The notes beneath the pieces were generated by a model that was not told where the DNA came from, made no database searches, and saw only the letters and a list, made by a program, of their open reading frames with translations. The position numbers were made by a program, and so were the translations under genes. Below, piece after piece: positions 54,124 through 64,000 of a stretch of DNA of 64,000 bases (its first letter is position 1; each line of letters begins with the position of its first letter). The DNA is from Porphyrobacter sp. CACIAM 03H1 (lineage in GTDB: Bacteria > Pseudomonadota > Alphaproteobacteria > Sphingomonadales > Sphingomonadaceae): assembly GCF_002215495.1 (NCBI RefSeq), contig NZ_CP021378.1, forward strand, positions 2,046,764 through 2,110,763. The letters run 5' to 3'.

Positions 54124-54966
54124 ATGCCCCGAATCGATCGTGATGCCTACACCCGGATGTTCGCCGCCGACGGCACGGTGCTGCTGCACCCCGAGCGGCC
54201 GGAATCGAAGTATCGCCCCCTGCGCGCGATCCAGAATTTCCAGATGCTGATGAAGGACAAGGAAGACACCGCGGCGGTGTTCCGGATCTTCGAATCGCTT
54301 CCCTCGAAGGATTTCCTGCCGCGCATTGCGGGCCTCGCCCTGTCCGAACGCGGAACCTATCTGCGCGAGACCGAGCCGTGCCTGCCCGAGATCCTCGACG
54401 ATCACGCCGCGCTGCGCCGCACGCCCAAGGGCAGCCTTGCCCATGCCTATTGCGATTTCATGGAGGCCGAAGGTCTTTCGGCCGCGGGCCTCGTCGCCGA
54501 AAGCGACCGCGCCGGGCGTCCGCGTTTCCCGGATCTTGTCGAGTGGTACATCAATCGCTCGCGCGACACGCATGACATGTTCCACGTGCTGACCGGCTAT
54601 GGCCGCGACGCGCTGGGCGAGGCTTCGGTGCTGCTGTTCACCCACGGCCAGGCGCCGAGCCAGGGGCACCTCCTGATCGGCTATGCGGGCGCCGCCAACA
54701 TCAAGAAGATGGCCAAGGGCACCAAGGCTCCTGTCTTCGGTGCCGTGCGCGAGGCGCATCGCATCGGCAAGGGCGCGCCGCCGCTGATCAACCAGCCGAT
54801 CCGCCAGCTGCTCGAACGCCCGCTCGAGGATGTGCGTGCCGAGCTGCGCATCCCGCAGCCGGTCAAGTACCGCGAATGCCACCGCGTGTGGCAGGCCGAG
54901 GGGATCGATCCCTTCAACCTCCTCGCCAGCCGCACTCCGGCCGAGCCGGAGTTGCTGGCGGCCTGA
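54124..54966 (+). CDS. Coq4-family protein, copy 1
   Basis: 280 residues. Coq4 proteins organise or catalyse steps of ubiquinone synthesis. The zinc-type signature is intact: SRDTHDMFHVLTGYGRDALGE (HDxxH with downstream Glu, about residues 147-166). Other shared stretches are EGLSAAGLVAES and IGYAGAANIKKMAKGTKAP. It is soluble, with no signal peptide. A second copy lies 1.3 kb downstream at 56230. Its exact role cannot be told from the sequence. Confidence 0.85.
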   Translation: MPRIDRDAYTRMFAADGTVLLHPERPESKYRPLRAIQNFQMLMKDKEDTAAVFRIFESLPSKDFLPRIAGLALSERGTYLRETEPCLPEILDDHAALRRTPKGSLAHAYCDFMEAEGLSAAGLVAESDRAGRPRFPDLVEWYINRSRDTHDMFHVLTGYGRDALGEASVLLFTHGQAPSQGHLLIGYAGAANIKKMAKGTKAPVFGAVREAHRIGKGAPPLINQPIRQLLERPLEDVRAELRIPQPVKYRECHRVWQAEGIDPFNLLASRTPAEPELLAA

Positions 54967-54972
54967 CCGGCC

Positions 54973-55659
54973 TCACAGCCAGCTGGCGATCTGCTCCAGC
55001 GGCTTCTTGACGAGCGCGCGGGCCGGCACCGTCGCATCGGCGGCCGGCCGCCCGGCGACAATGATCATCACCGGCTTCTCCCACTCGGGCCGACCGCAAA
55101 GCTTTCTCAGGAAACCCATCGGCGAGGGCGTGTGGGTGAGCGTTGCCACGCCTGCCTCGTGCAGCGTCGCCAGCAGCAGGCCGCAGGCGATGCCGACGCT
55201 TTCGTTCACGTAGTAGTTCTGCGTCATCCCGTCCTCGTCGATCCCGCCCTTGCGCTGGGCGAAGACGACGATCAGCCACGGCGCGATTTCGAGGAAGGGC
55301 TTGTCGGCATCCGTGCCCAGCGGGCCGAGCGCGGCAAGCCATTCCTCGCCCGCCTTCGGTGCATCGCCATCGGCGCCGTAGAAGCGCCGCTCTTCGGCCT
55401 CGGCCGCCTCGCGGATCGCGCGCTTGCGCTCCGGCGAGCCGATCACGGCGAAGTGCCAGGGCTGGTGGTTCGCTCCCGAGGGCGCGCTGCCCGCGGCATC
55501 GATTGCGGCCTCGATCACCGCGCGGGGCACGGGTTCGTCGGAGAAGTCCCGGCACGTCCGCCGCTCGCGCAGCCGGGCGGCAAGGGCGCGCGCGCGGGCA
55601 ACGGCGTTCTCGTCGCCGAGTGCAGCAAGGGCATAAGGGAGGGCGTCGTGTTGCTGCAT
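54973..55659 (-). CDS. Nitroreductase-family flavoprotein
   Basis: 228 residues, FMN-dependent nitroreductase fold. [20 protein letters not shown] and [21 protein letters not shown] contact [35 protein letters not shown] is the dimer/FMN region. It probably reduces quinones, nitro compounds or a tailored natural electron acceptor. Convergent with copy 1 of the Coq4-like genes (six bases apart). Confidence 0.87.
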   Translation of the reverse strand: MQQHDALPYALAALGDENAVARARALAARLRERRTCRDFSDEPVPRAVIEAAIDAAGSAPSGANHQPWHFAVIGSPERKRAIREAAEAEERRFYGADGDAPKAGEEWLAALGPLGTDADKPFLEIAPWLIVVFAQRKGGIDEDGMTQNYYVNESVGIACGLLLATLHEAGVATLTHTPSPMGFLRKLCGRPEWEKPVMIIVAGRPAADATVPARALVKKPLEQIASWL

Positions 55660-55686
55660 CCCGCCGTCCCTAGCCGATGTGCCCGC

Positions 55687-56064
55687 TCAGTGCGAGGAGA
55701 CGAGCCGGGTGTCGCCGGTTCGGGCATTGTAGAACAGCTCGAAATGCCAATCCTCGCAAAGGTCGAGGCCCTGCCAGATCGCCTGCTCGCCGTCGTCATA
55801 GACGACCATCAGATCCCAGTCGCAGGTATTCTCCGAGCGGCGGAAGTCGATCTCAACCTCCTGCCCGTCGGCGAGGACGTCGCGGTCGAGCACGTCCTCC
55901 TCCCAGCTACGATTGGCCGAGGGCGCGATGTAGACTTCGGAGATGGTATAGCCGGTCGAGTTCACGACCGTGATCTTCTCGAACATCTGCCCGAACGCCG
56001 GCACGGCGGCCAGCGCCGCCATTGCAAAGCCGCCGAGTGCGGCGACGATCGTCTTCTTTCCCAA
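55687..56064 (-). CDS. Small secreted protein of unknown function
   Basis: 125 residues if TTG 56064 is the start; GGGGGAAGG lies just upstream and the sequence then reads as a signal peptide (GKKTIVAALGGFAMAALAAV ending before FGQ). A longer reading from ATG 56136 would bury the signal. The mature part has ITVVNSTGYTISEVYIAPS, two Cys (NTCDWDL, DLCEDW) and ends RLVSSH; beta-rich and probably disulphide-bonded. No family name is offered. Confidence 0.65.
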   Translation of the reverse strand: MGKKTIVAALGGFAMAALAAVPAFGQMFEKITVVNSTGYTISEVYIAPSANRSWEEDVLDRDVLADGQEVEIDFRRSENTCDWDLMVVYDDGEQAIWQGLDLCEDWHFELFYNARTGDTRLVSSH

Positions 56065-56168
56065 GGCCTTCCCCCCATTGCCGATTGCGTGCGCGACTAT
56101 ATCGCGCTGCTTGACGGCGCAAAAGCCGCTTTGCATCCTGCCCGCCGATCCGTCGTCATCGACAGTTA

Positions 56169-56186
56169 ACTGACACCGATGTTAGT
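56169..56186. promoter_or_regulatory. Dyad upstream of second Coq4-like gene
   Basis: ACTGACACCGATGTTAGT: seven-base arms with one mismatch around a four-base spacer, a typical TetR-type operator layout, 43 bases before the ATG. Compare 54064-54078. Confidence 0.5.
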
Positions 56187-56229
56187 ATCCTCGCACGACA
56201 CCGCGATTCGCGCAGAAGGACCTTCCACG

Positions 56230-57021
56230 ATGGCCGTCACCGATCTCCCGCTCGTGGCCCCAGACCGCAGGACCTCGGGCTTCCGGCCCTTCAAGGTGCT
56301 GCACCACTTCGGCAAGCTGGTCGAGGACAAGGAAGACACCGAACAGGTGTTCCACATCATCGAGGCGACCAAGGGCCGGAAGAGCCATGCCCAGGCGCAC
56401 GCCTTCATCCGGTCGAACGAGGGCCAGCGCTTCATGCGCGAGGGCGTGGATATCCCCGCCATGCTCGACGATCACGCCCGCTGGGCCGATTGCGGGCCGA
56501 ACACGGTGGCGGCGCACTACATCGCCTTCATGAAGCGCGAGGGGCTTTCGGCGGCGGGGCTGGTGGCCGAAAGCCACAAGTGGGCTCCGCCCGAAAGCCT
56601 GCCCAAGGACCAGACCCAGTGGTATTTCGACCGCCTGCGCGACACCCATGATCTGTTCCACGTGCTGACCGGCTATGGGCGCGATGCGCTGGGCGAGGCG
56701 AGCCTGCTCGGCTTCAGCTACGAGCAGAACCACAACAAGGGCATCCTGTTCATCGCCTATGCCGGCGCCCGCCAGATCAGGAAGGTGAGCGGCACGAAAG
56801 CGCCCGTCTTCGCCGCGATCAAGGAAGGCCGCAGGCTCGGCCGGGCGGCGGCGAAGATCGCGCATCAGGACATCGCCGCGCTGATGCGCGAGGATATCGG
56901 CGCCGCCCGCACGCGGCTCGGGATCGGGAAGCCCGAGATCTATCGCCAGTGCCTCGCGATCCTCGCTGGCGAAGGAATCCTGAGCGAGGAACTGACGCTC
57001 GGCAGCGCGCAGGCGGCCTGA
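56230..57021 (+). CDS. Coq4-family protein, copy 2
   Basis: 263 residues. Shares with copy 1 the segments EGLSAAGLVAES and RDTHDLFHVLTGYGRDALGE, and AYAGARQI, so the metal-binding HDxxH...E set is intact. ATG 56230 is chosen; an earlier in-frame ATG at 56179 lies next to the operator-like dyad. It ends in a hairpin that also covers the convergent purL stop. Paralogue by duplication, possibly with a different substrate. Confidence 0.85.
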   Translation: MAVTDLPLVAPDRRTSGFRPFKVLHHFGKLVEDKEDTEQVFHIIEATKGRKSHAQAHAFIRSNEGQRFMREGVDIPAMLDDHARWADCGPNTVAAHYIAFMKREGLSAAGLVAESHKWAPPESLPKDQTQWYFDRLRDTHDLFHVLTGYGRDALGEASLLGFSYEQNHNKGILFIAYAGARQIRKVSGTKAPVFAAIKEGRRLGRAAAKIAHQDIAALMREDIGAARTRLGIGKPEIYRQCLAILAGEGILSEELTLGSAQAA

Positions 57022-57028
57022 GGGGGCC

Positions 57029-57035
<7 letters not shown>
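57015..57035. terminator. Hairpin covering both stop codons (Coq4-like/purL)
   Basis: GGCCTGAGG (57015-57023) and CCTCAGGCC (57027-57035) pair perfectly around GGG; TGA of the plus gene and TCA (minus TGA) of purL both lie inside it. Confidence 0.6.
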
Positions 57036-59266
<2,231 letters not shown>

Positions 59267-59295
59267 GTGGGGACTCCTTGGGCAGGCCCCCTAGA

Positions 59296-59970
59296 TCACC
59301 TGCCCTGCATCGCCAAGCCGCCGCGTTTCCTGAACCAGCGATTCTCCCCCACCCACGCCGCAAGCGCGGTGAGCACCCCGAAGGCGACCAGCGCCTGGAT
59401 GTAGAGGAACGGCCCCGCACTGGCGGGATGGGGGGCGAACCAGTTGACCAGCTGGAACAGCAGCATCACCCCCGCCAGCACCAACGGCGGCCCCGCCGGA
59501 CCACGGGTGCGGCGCAGGTAGAAGGCAAGCGCCCCGCCGGTCAGGCCCAGCTCCAGCGGCATCGCGATCCACGGCATGTTCCACAGGCCCAGGCCGAGCT
59601 TGGGCGGCGTCCCGTCGAGCGTCAGATCGGGCACGTGGACGAGGAAATCGAGCAGCCAGTGCGACAGCACCACCAGCCCCGCCAGCACCGCCAGCCGCAC
59701 ATCGCGCTGCCGGATCGCCACCACCCCGAGAAACGCGCCCGCCCAGATCGCCGTGCCGAGCAGGCTGTGGGTGAAAGGCATGTGATAGAGGTCGAAGGGC
59801 ACCATCGCGCTCGCTCCGGGATCGACGCGCATCGCCTCGATCCCGAACAGGGCGAGGGTGAAGAACCCCCAGTCGACCAGTTGCGCGGCCACGAACAGCG
59901 TCCCGAGTCTCGGCCGCTCCGTGCTCAGGGCAGCTGCGACAAGCGCGGGGGCAAAGTGGCCGATGAACAT
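59296..59970 (-). CDS. Multi-pass membrane protein, YdjM-like hydrolase fold
   Basis: 224 residues with about six membrane helices. A conserved-looking His/Asp set (MPFTHSLLGT and LSHWLLDFLVHVPDL) resembles the membrane-bound metal-dependent hydrolases of the YdjM type. No substrate is known. It lies 29 bases downstream of purL and starts one base after the DUF2177 stop. Confidence 0.7.
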   Translation of the reverse strand: MFIGHFAPALVAAALSTERPRLGTLFVAAQLVDWGFFTLALFGIEAMRVDPGASAMVPFDLYHMPFTHSLLGTAIWAGAFLGVVAIRQRDVRLAVLAGLVVLSHWLLDFLVHVPDLTLDGTPPKLGLGLWNMPWIAMPLELGLTGGALAFYLRRTRGPAGPPLVLAGVMLLFQLVNWFAPHPASAGPFLYIQALVAFGVLTALAAWVGENRWFRKRGGLAMQGR

Positions 59971-59971
59971 C

Positions 59972-60397
59972 CTAGCCGGCGGCGGCAGGCGTGGCGGGGG
60001 CGAACTTGAGCACCGCCCAGGTCGCGATCGAACTCGCCGCGCCGGTCACGAAGGCGCCCCACAGGATGTCGAGCACGCTGATGTGGGTCGCCCAGACCTT
60101 CATCACCGCCTGGCTCGTCAGGTCGAAGGTCGCATAGCACAGCGCGCCCAGCAGGATGCCGTTGAGCATCGCGGCCTGTACCGTCCCGCTCTCGATCCCC
60201 GGGCGGATCGCGAACCAGGTGATCCCGGCGATGTAGATCAGGTAGAAGGCGACCGCCGCGGGCAGGTTGAAATCCTTGGCCATGATCTCGCCGATCACCG
60301 GTTTGTAGAGATTGACCGAGGCCCAGCGCAGCCACACCGCATCGAGCGCCAGGAACGACACGGCCGCCACGCCATAGGCGATGATCCACTTCAACAT
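59972..60397 (-). CDS. DUF2177 membrane protein
   Basis: 141 residues with four helices; MLKWIIAYGVAAVSFLALDA, then FYLIYIAGITWFAIRPG and GALCYATFDLTSQA match DUF2177 proteins of unknown function. ATG 60397 is chosen; a longer reading to 60502 lacks features. The following gene starts one base after its stop. Confidence 0.82.
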   Translation of the reverse strand: MLKWIIAYGVAAVSFLALDAVWLRWASVNLYKPVIGEIMAKDFNLPAAVAFYLIYIAGITWFAIRPGIESGTVQAAMLNGILLGALCYATFDLTSQAVMKVWATHISVLDILWGAFVTGAASSIATWAVLKFAPATPAAAG

Positions 60398-60480
60398 CTG
60401 TCCGGTTATCCTGTGCTGGTTGATCCGCCCGTCACCGGCAGCCTTGACCGCGCCCGCACGCCCCGTCAATGCTCCCGGCC

Positions 60481-60753
60481 ATGGACGAGGGCACTTCATC
60501 ACCGGCCGCCGCCGCGCCGGACATTTCCGCCATGAGCTTCGAACAGGCGCTCGCCGCCCTCGAGGCGATCGTGCAGCAGCTCGAACGCGGCGACGTGCCG
60601 CTCGTCCAGTCGATCACTCTCTACGAACGCGGCGAGGCCCTGCGCGCGGCGTGCCAGCAGCGGCTCGACGCGGCGCAGGCGCGGATCGAGCGGATCGTCA
60701 CCGCCGCCGATGGCCGCGCCGCCGGCACGCGACCCTTCGACACGGAGGGCTGA
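60481..60753 (+). CDS. xseB: Exodeoxyribonuclease VII small subunit
   Basis: About 90 residues. The helical XseB core SFEQALAALEAIVQQLERGDV, LYERGEALRAACQQRLDAA is intact. It binds XseA, whose gene is elsewhere, to degrade ssDNA. Start at ATG 60481 or an ATG four codons upstream. Adjacent to ispA (five bases), the usual arrangement xseB-ispA. Confidence 0.93.
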   Translation: MDEGTSSPAAAAPDISAMSFEQALAALEAIVQQLERGDVPLVQSITLYERGEALRAACQQRLDAAQARIERIVTAADGRAAGTRPFDTEG

Positions 60754-60758
60754 GGGCG

Positions 60759-61670
60759 ATGCTGGCCGAGACCACGGGCGATGTGCTGGCGGACGCGATC
60801 AGGCGCACCCAGTCGGAGATCGATTCGCTGTTCGATGCGCTGCTTCCCGTGCCGGATGACACCAGCGCGCGTCTGGTCGAAGCGATGCGCTATGCCGCGA
60901 TCGGCGGGGGCAAACGGGTGCGCCCGCTGCTGGTGTGCAGCACCGCCGCGCTGTTCGGCGTCTCGCGCGATGCGGCGCTCAGGGCAGGGGCGGCGATCGA
61001 GGCGATCCACGTCTATTCGCTGATCCACGATGACCTGCCCTGCATGGACAACGACGACCTCAGGCACGGCAAGCCGACCTTGCACAAGGCCTATGACGAG
61101 GCGACCGCGGTGCTCGCGGGCGATGCGCTCCACGCGCTCGCCTTCGAGATTCTCGCCGATGATGCCACGTCCGAGGACCCCTTCACCCGCAGCGAGCTGA
61201 TCCTGACCCTCGGCCAGGCGAGCGGCATGAACGGCATGGCCGGCGGGCAGATGATGGACATGGTCGCGGACGAGGAGGGCGTGGTCTACGATCTCAGGAC
61301 GATCACCCGTCTGCAACAGCTCAAGACCGGCGCGCTGCTGGCCGCCGCGGTCGAGATGGGGGCGATCCTCGGCAAGGTTCCCCCGGCGGGCCGCACGCAT
61401 CTCAGGGCCTACGCCCGCGACATCGGCCTCGCCTTCCAGATCGCCGACGACCTGCTCGACGTTGAGGGCGATGCCGGCAAGGCCGGCAAGGCGCTGCGCA
61501 AGGACGACGAACAGGGCAAGCAGACCTTCGTCACCCTGCTGGGGGTGGAGCGCGCCCGCGAGCAGGCACGCGCGCTGGTCGATCAGGCGGTGGAGCGCCT
61601 TGCCTCGCACGGCAGCGAGGCCGATGTGCTGCGCGCGCTCGCCCGCTACATCGTCGAACGCGACCACTGA
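60759..61670 (+). CDS. ispA: Polyprenyl synthetase (farnesyl diphosphate synthase)
   Basis: 303 residues, makes C15 (or geranyl) diphosphate for ubiquinone, carotenoids and lipid carriers. GGKRVRPLL, first Asp-rich motif LIHDDLPCMDNDDLRHG (about 87-103) with GGQMMDMVAD, and second motif FQIADDLLDVEGD. The residues before the first motif look FPP-type. Five bases after xseB. Confidence 0.93.
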   Translation: MLAETTGDVLADAIRRTQSEIDSLFDALLPVPDDTSARLVEAMRYAAIGGGKRVRPLLVCSTAALFGVSRDAALRAGAAIEAIHVYSLIHDDLPCMDNDDLRHGKPTLHKAYDEATAVLAGDALHALAFEILADDATSEDPFTRSELILTLGQASGMNGMAGGQMMDMVADEEGVVYDLRTITRLQQLKTGALLAAAVEMGAILGKVPPAGRTHLRAYARDIGLAFQIADDLLDVEGDAGKAGKALRKDDEQGKQTFVTLLGVERAREQARALVDQAVERLASHGSEADVLRALARYIVERDH

Positions 61671-61697
61671 GCGTCCGCGACAGGAGAGGAATAACCC

Positions 61698-62210
61698 ATG
61701 AGCCGCCGCGTCGGGATCTATCCCGGGACCTTCGACCCCATCACCCTCGGCCATGCCGACATCATCCGGCGCGGCGCCAAGCTGGTCGACTGGCTGATCA
61801 TCGGCGTCACCACCAATCCCAGCAAGAACCCGATGTTCTCGACCGAGGAGCGCTTCCGCATGGTCGAGCGCGAGGTGGCGAATATGGGGCTCGGCAATGT
61901 CGAGGTGGTGGGCTTCAACGCGCTCTTGGTGAAGTTCGCCCAGAAGCAGGGCGCGAGCGTCATCATCCGCGGCCTGCGCGCCGTGGCGGACTTCGAGTAC
62001 GAATACCAGATGGCCGGCATGAACCAGCAGCTCGACGACGATATCGAGACCGTGTTCCTGATGGCCGACGTCTCATTGCAGCCGATCGCCTCCAAGCTGG
62101 TCAAGGAGATCGCAATCTACGGCGGCGACATCGCCAGGTTCGTGAGCCCGCCCGTGCGCGAGGAAGTGGTCGCACGTGTGCGCGAACAGGGGCTGAAGGG
62201 CGACTACTGA
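61698..62210 (+). CDS. coaD: Pantetheine-phosphate adenylyltransferase
   Basis: 170 residues, penultimate step of CoA synthesis. Nucleotide-binding YPGTFDPITLGHADIIRRG, then IRGLRAVADFEYEYQMAGMN, and ASKLVKEIAIYGGD near the end. GGAGAGGAA precedes the ATG. Follows ispA by 27 bases. Confidence 0.96.
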   Translation: MSRRVGIYPGTFDPITLGHADIIRRGAKLVDWLIIGVTTNPSKNPMFSTEERFRMVEREVANMGLGNVEVVGFNALLVKFAQKQGASVIIRGLRAVADFEYEYQMAGMNQQLDDDIETVFLMADVSLQPIASKLVKEIAIYGGDIARFVSPPVREEVVARVREQGLKGDY

Positions 62211-62295
62211 GCGTCGCCCGCCCGGGGCCTCGCCCTTCATTCATTGCAGTGTCAGCCCGGCGGGTCTAAACGGCCCCGGAAATCCGGATGGAACC

Positions 62296-63039
62296 ATGAT
62301 CAAAGCCAAGTTCGCCGCCACCCTTGCCGTCTCCCTCGCCGCTTTCGGGCTGCTCGCCGCACCGCAGGCCGCCTTCGCCCAGAAGCAGAAGGACGACACT
62401 CCGCCCGTGGCCTTCGGCGACAATGCCGACAAGCCCGACGAGGACGAGGCCGCCCCGGCGGCGCTGCGCACTTATGCGCCGATCGAGTATGATCCGTCGG
62501 TCGATCCCGAGAACGTCTGGGTGCTCGACCTGTCGAACGGCCAGCGTGTCAAGATCCGGCTTCAGAAGGACTGGGCGCCCGGCCATGTCGAGCGGATCAA
62601 GACCCTGACCCGCGCCGGCTTCTACGACGGGGTGATCTTCCACCGCGTGATCGAGGGCTTCATGGCGCAGGGCGGCGATCCCACCGGCACGGGGCAGGGC
62701 GGCAGCGAGCTTCCCGACCTCAAGGCCGAGTTCAATCCCATGCCCCACGTGCGCGGCACCCTGTCGATGGCCCGCGCGGCCGAGGAAGACAGCGCCAACA
62801 GCCAGTTCTTCATCGTCTTCTACCCGCGCTTCAGCCTCGACAAGAAATACACCAATTTCGGCCGGGTGATCGAGAACATGGAAGCGGTCGACGCGATCAA
62901 CCGCGGCGAGCCACCGGAAAGCCCGACCTACATCCTCCAGGCCTCGCTCGGGAGCGACAACAAGGCGCCGCCGGCCATGCCCGCCCCCGCGAACGACGCG
63001 CCGATCTCCGCCGACATGCTGAACGCGCCGCTGCGCTAA
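62296..63039 (+). CDS. Secreted cyclophilin-type peptidyl-prolyl isomerase
   Basis: 247 residues. A signal peptide ending AAFA then QKQK; a charged acidic stretch follows (residues 35-55). The cyclophilin domain shows FYDGVIFHRVIEGFMAQGGD, MARAAEEDSANSQFFIVFY and KYTNFGRVIENMEAVD. A C-terminal tail of ~30 residues (NDAPISADMLNAPLR) extends beyond the domain. Probably a periplasmic chaperone. Confidence 0.9.
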   Translation: MIKAKFAATLAVSLAAFGLLAAPQAAFAQKQKDDTPPVAFGDNADKPDEDEAAPAALRTYAPIEYDPSVDPENVWVLDLSNGQRVKIRLQKDWAPGHVERIKTLTRAGFYDGVIFHRVIEGFMAQGGDPTGTGQGGSELPDLKAEFNPMPHVRGTLSMARAAEEDSANSQFFIVFYPRFSLDKKYTNFGRVIENMEAVDAINRGEPPESPTYILQASLGSDNKAPPAMPAPANDAPISADMLNAPLR

Positions 63040-63081
63040 GCCTCTTTTCGCGGCGGGCTCAGCGCATTATGCGCGCGGCCC

Positions 63082-64000
63082 ATGAAAGTTGACCTGTTCG
63101 ATTTCGAGCTTCCGCCCGAGCGCATAGCGCTGCGTCCCGTGCGCCCGCGCGATGCGGCGCGGATGCTGGTGGTGCGGGGGGCTGATGCCCCCTTCGAGGA
63201 CTGCGGGGTGCGCGACCTCCCGACCCTTCTCGATCCCGGCGACGTGCTGGTGTTCAACGACACCCGCGTGATCCCCGCCCAGCTCGAGGGCCGCCGCGCC
63301 GACGGTGAGGCGAAGATCGGCGCGACGCTGCACAAGCGCATCGACCTGCGTCGCTGGCAGGCCTTCCTCAAGAACGCGAAGCGCGTGAAGATCGGCGATC
63401 AGCTGGTGTTCGGCGGCGGGGTCACCGCCCTAGCCGAGGAGCGCCACGAGGACGGCTCGCTCACCCTGTTCTTCGAGGGCGAGGAGCCGGTCGAAGTCCT
63501 GCTCGACCGCGCCGGCACCATGCCGCTGCCGCCCTATATCGCCTCCAAGCGCGGGGTCGATGCGCAGGACCTCGAGGATTACCAGACGATGTTCGCGCGC
63601 GAGGAAGGGGCCGTCGCCGCGCCCACGGCCTCGCTGCATTTCACCCAGCGCCTTGTCGATGCGATCGACGCCGCCGGGATCGGGCGGGCGACGCTGACGC
63701 TGCACGTGGGGGCGGGCACCTTCCTGCCGGTCAAGGCGGACGACACCGACGACCACCGGATGCACGCCGAGTTCGGCCGCATCTCGCAGGAGACCGCCGA
63801 CCGCCTCAACGCCGCGCGCGCTGCCGGGGGGCGGATCATCGCGGTCGGCACCACGGTCCTGCGCCTGCTGGAAAGCGCGGTGGACGAGAACGGCATCATC
63901 CAGCCCTTCGCCGGCGACACCGCGATCTTCATCACGCCGGGCTACAAGCTGAAGGCGGTCGACGGGCTCATGACCAATTTCCACCTGCCCAAATCGACCC
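63082..64000 (+). CDS. queA: S-adenosylmethionine:tRNA ribosyltransferase-isomerase (3' end beyond window)
   Basis: 306 residues visible of an expected ~340. Converts preQ1-tRNA to epoxyqueuosine using [56 protein letters not shown] and [18 protein letters not shown], with [14 protein letters not shown]; the right edge falls in [13 protein letters not shown] tgt gene would be expected next. Confidence 0.94.
   Translation, partial: MKVDLFDFELPPERIALRPVRPRDAARMLVVRGADAPFEDCGVRDLPTLLDPGDVLVFNDTRVIPAQLEGRRADGEAKIGATLHKRIDLRRWQAFLKNAKRVKIGDQLVFGGGVTALAEERHEDGSLTLFFEGEEPVEVLLDRAGTMPLPPYIASKRGVDAQDLEDYQTMFAREEGAVAAPTASLHFTQRLVDAIDAAGIGRATLTLHVGAGTFLPVKADDTDDHRMHAEFGRISQETADRLNAARAAGGRIIAVGTTVLRLLESAVDENGIIQPFAGDTAIFITPGYKLKAVDGLMTNFHLPKST

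Overview
The window is a gene-dense, high-GC stretch of alphaproteobacterial chromosome. It is most likely from the Sphingomonadales, close to Erythrobacteraceae (Erythrobacter/Porphyrobacter-like). The basis is the family mix (XrtA/PEP-CTERM signalling genes, imuA-imuB-dnaE2 mutasome, Coq4-like proteins, UdgX, Pseudomonas-type isocitrate lyase), the alphaproteobacterial LexA box GAAC-N7-GAAC, and short dispersed palindromes (TCGAGCGAAGTCGAGA, CTGAGCTTGTCGAAGG) common in that order. There is no prophage, integrase, insertion sequence, rRNA operon or CRISPR array. No gene-free stretch exceeds about 240 bases.

Layout, left to right. 1-7.6 kb: a partial secreted protein, efp, suhB, tRNA-Leu(CAA), an SLC13 transporter, an M20 amidohydrolase, then aceA on the minus strand facing a short-chain-fatty-acid-type regulator across a shared operator region. 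9.2-15.6 kb: four overlapping genes for surface-polysaccharide control (XrtA-type glycosyltransferase, PrsK kinase, sigma-54 response regulator PrsR, TPR lipoprotein). 15.6-19.4 kb: a bile-acid-symporter-like permease, panB and an amino acid permease. 19.5-28.5 kb: a damage-response island with LexA boxes at 19497 and 22225, holding imuA, imuB, a PilZ protein, a radical SAM repair protein, a DUF4130-UdgX fusion and dnaE2. 28.5-30.2 kb: extensin-family and alpha/beta-hydrolase proteins. 30.2-36.5 kb: the phosphate regulon phoR-pstC-pstA-pstB-phoU-phoB (minus strand) with a Pho box before pstC. 36.7-48.6 kb: tRNA-Glu(UUC), recJ, a flavodoxin, an unknown protein coupled to an AHH-type nuclease, several metabolic genes, and leuA with a Leu-rich leader peptide. 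48.7-54 kb: ilvB-ilvN-ilvC, miaA and serB; the last two are divergent with overlapping start codons. 54-57 kb: two Coq4-like paralogues flanking a nitroreductase and a small secreted protein. 57-64 kb: purL, two small membrane proteins, xseB-ispA, coaD, a secreted cyclophilin, and queA running off the right end.

Working together: leuA and ilvBNC cover most of branched-chain amino acid synthesis in the window. The pst/pho genes sense and import phosphate, though PstS is not here. imuA/imuB/dnaE2 form the inducible translesion polymerase, and the uracil-binding UdgX is translationally coupled to dnaE2. PrsK/PrsR probably control exopolysaccharide and PEP-CTERM genes elsewhere in the genome. The most notable items are the SOS island architecture, a palindromic repeat carried in frame inside dnaE2, the leuA leader peptide, the paired Coq4-like genes with matching upstream dyads, and the AHH nuclease pair.
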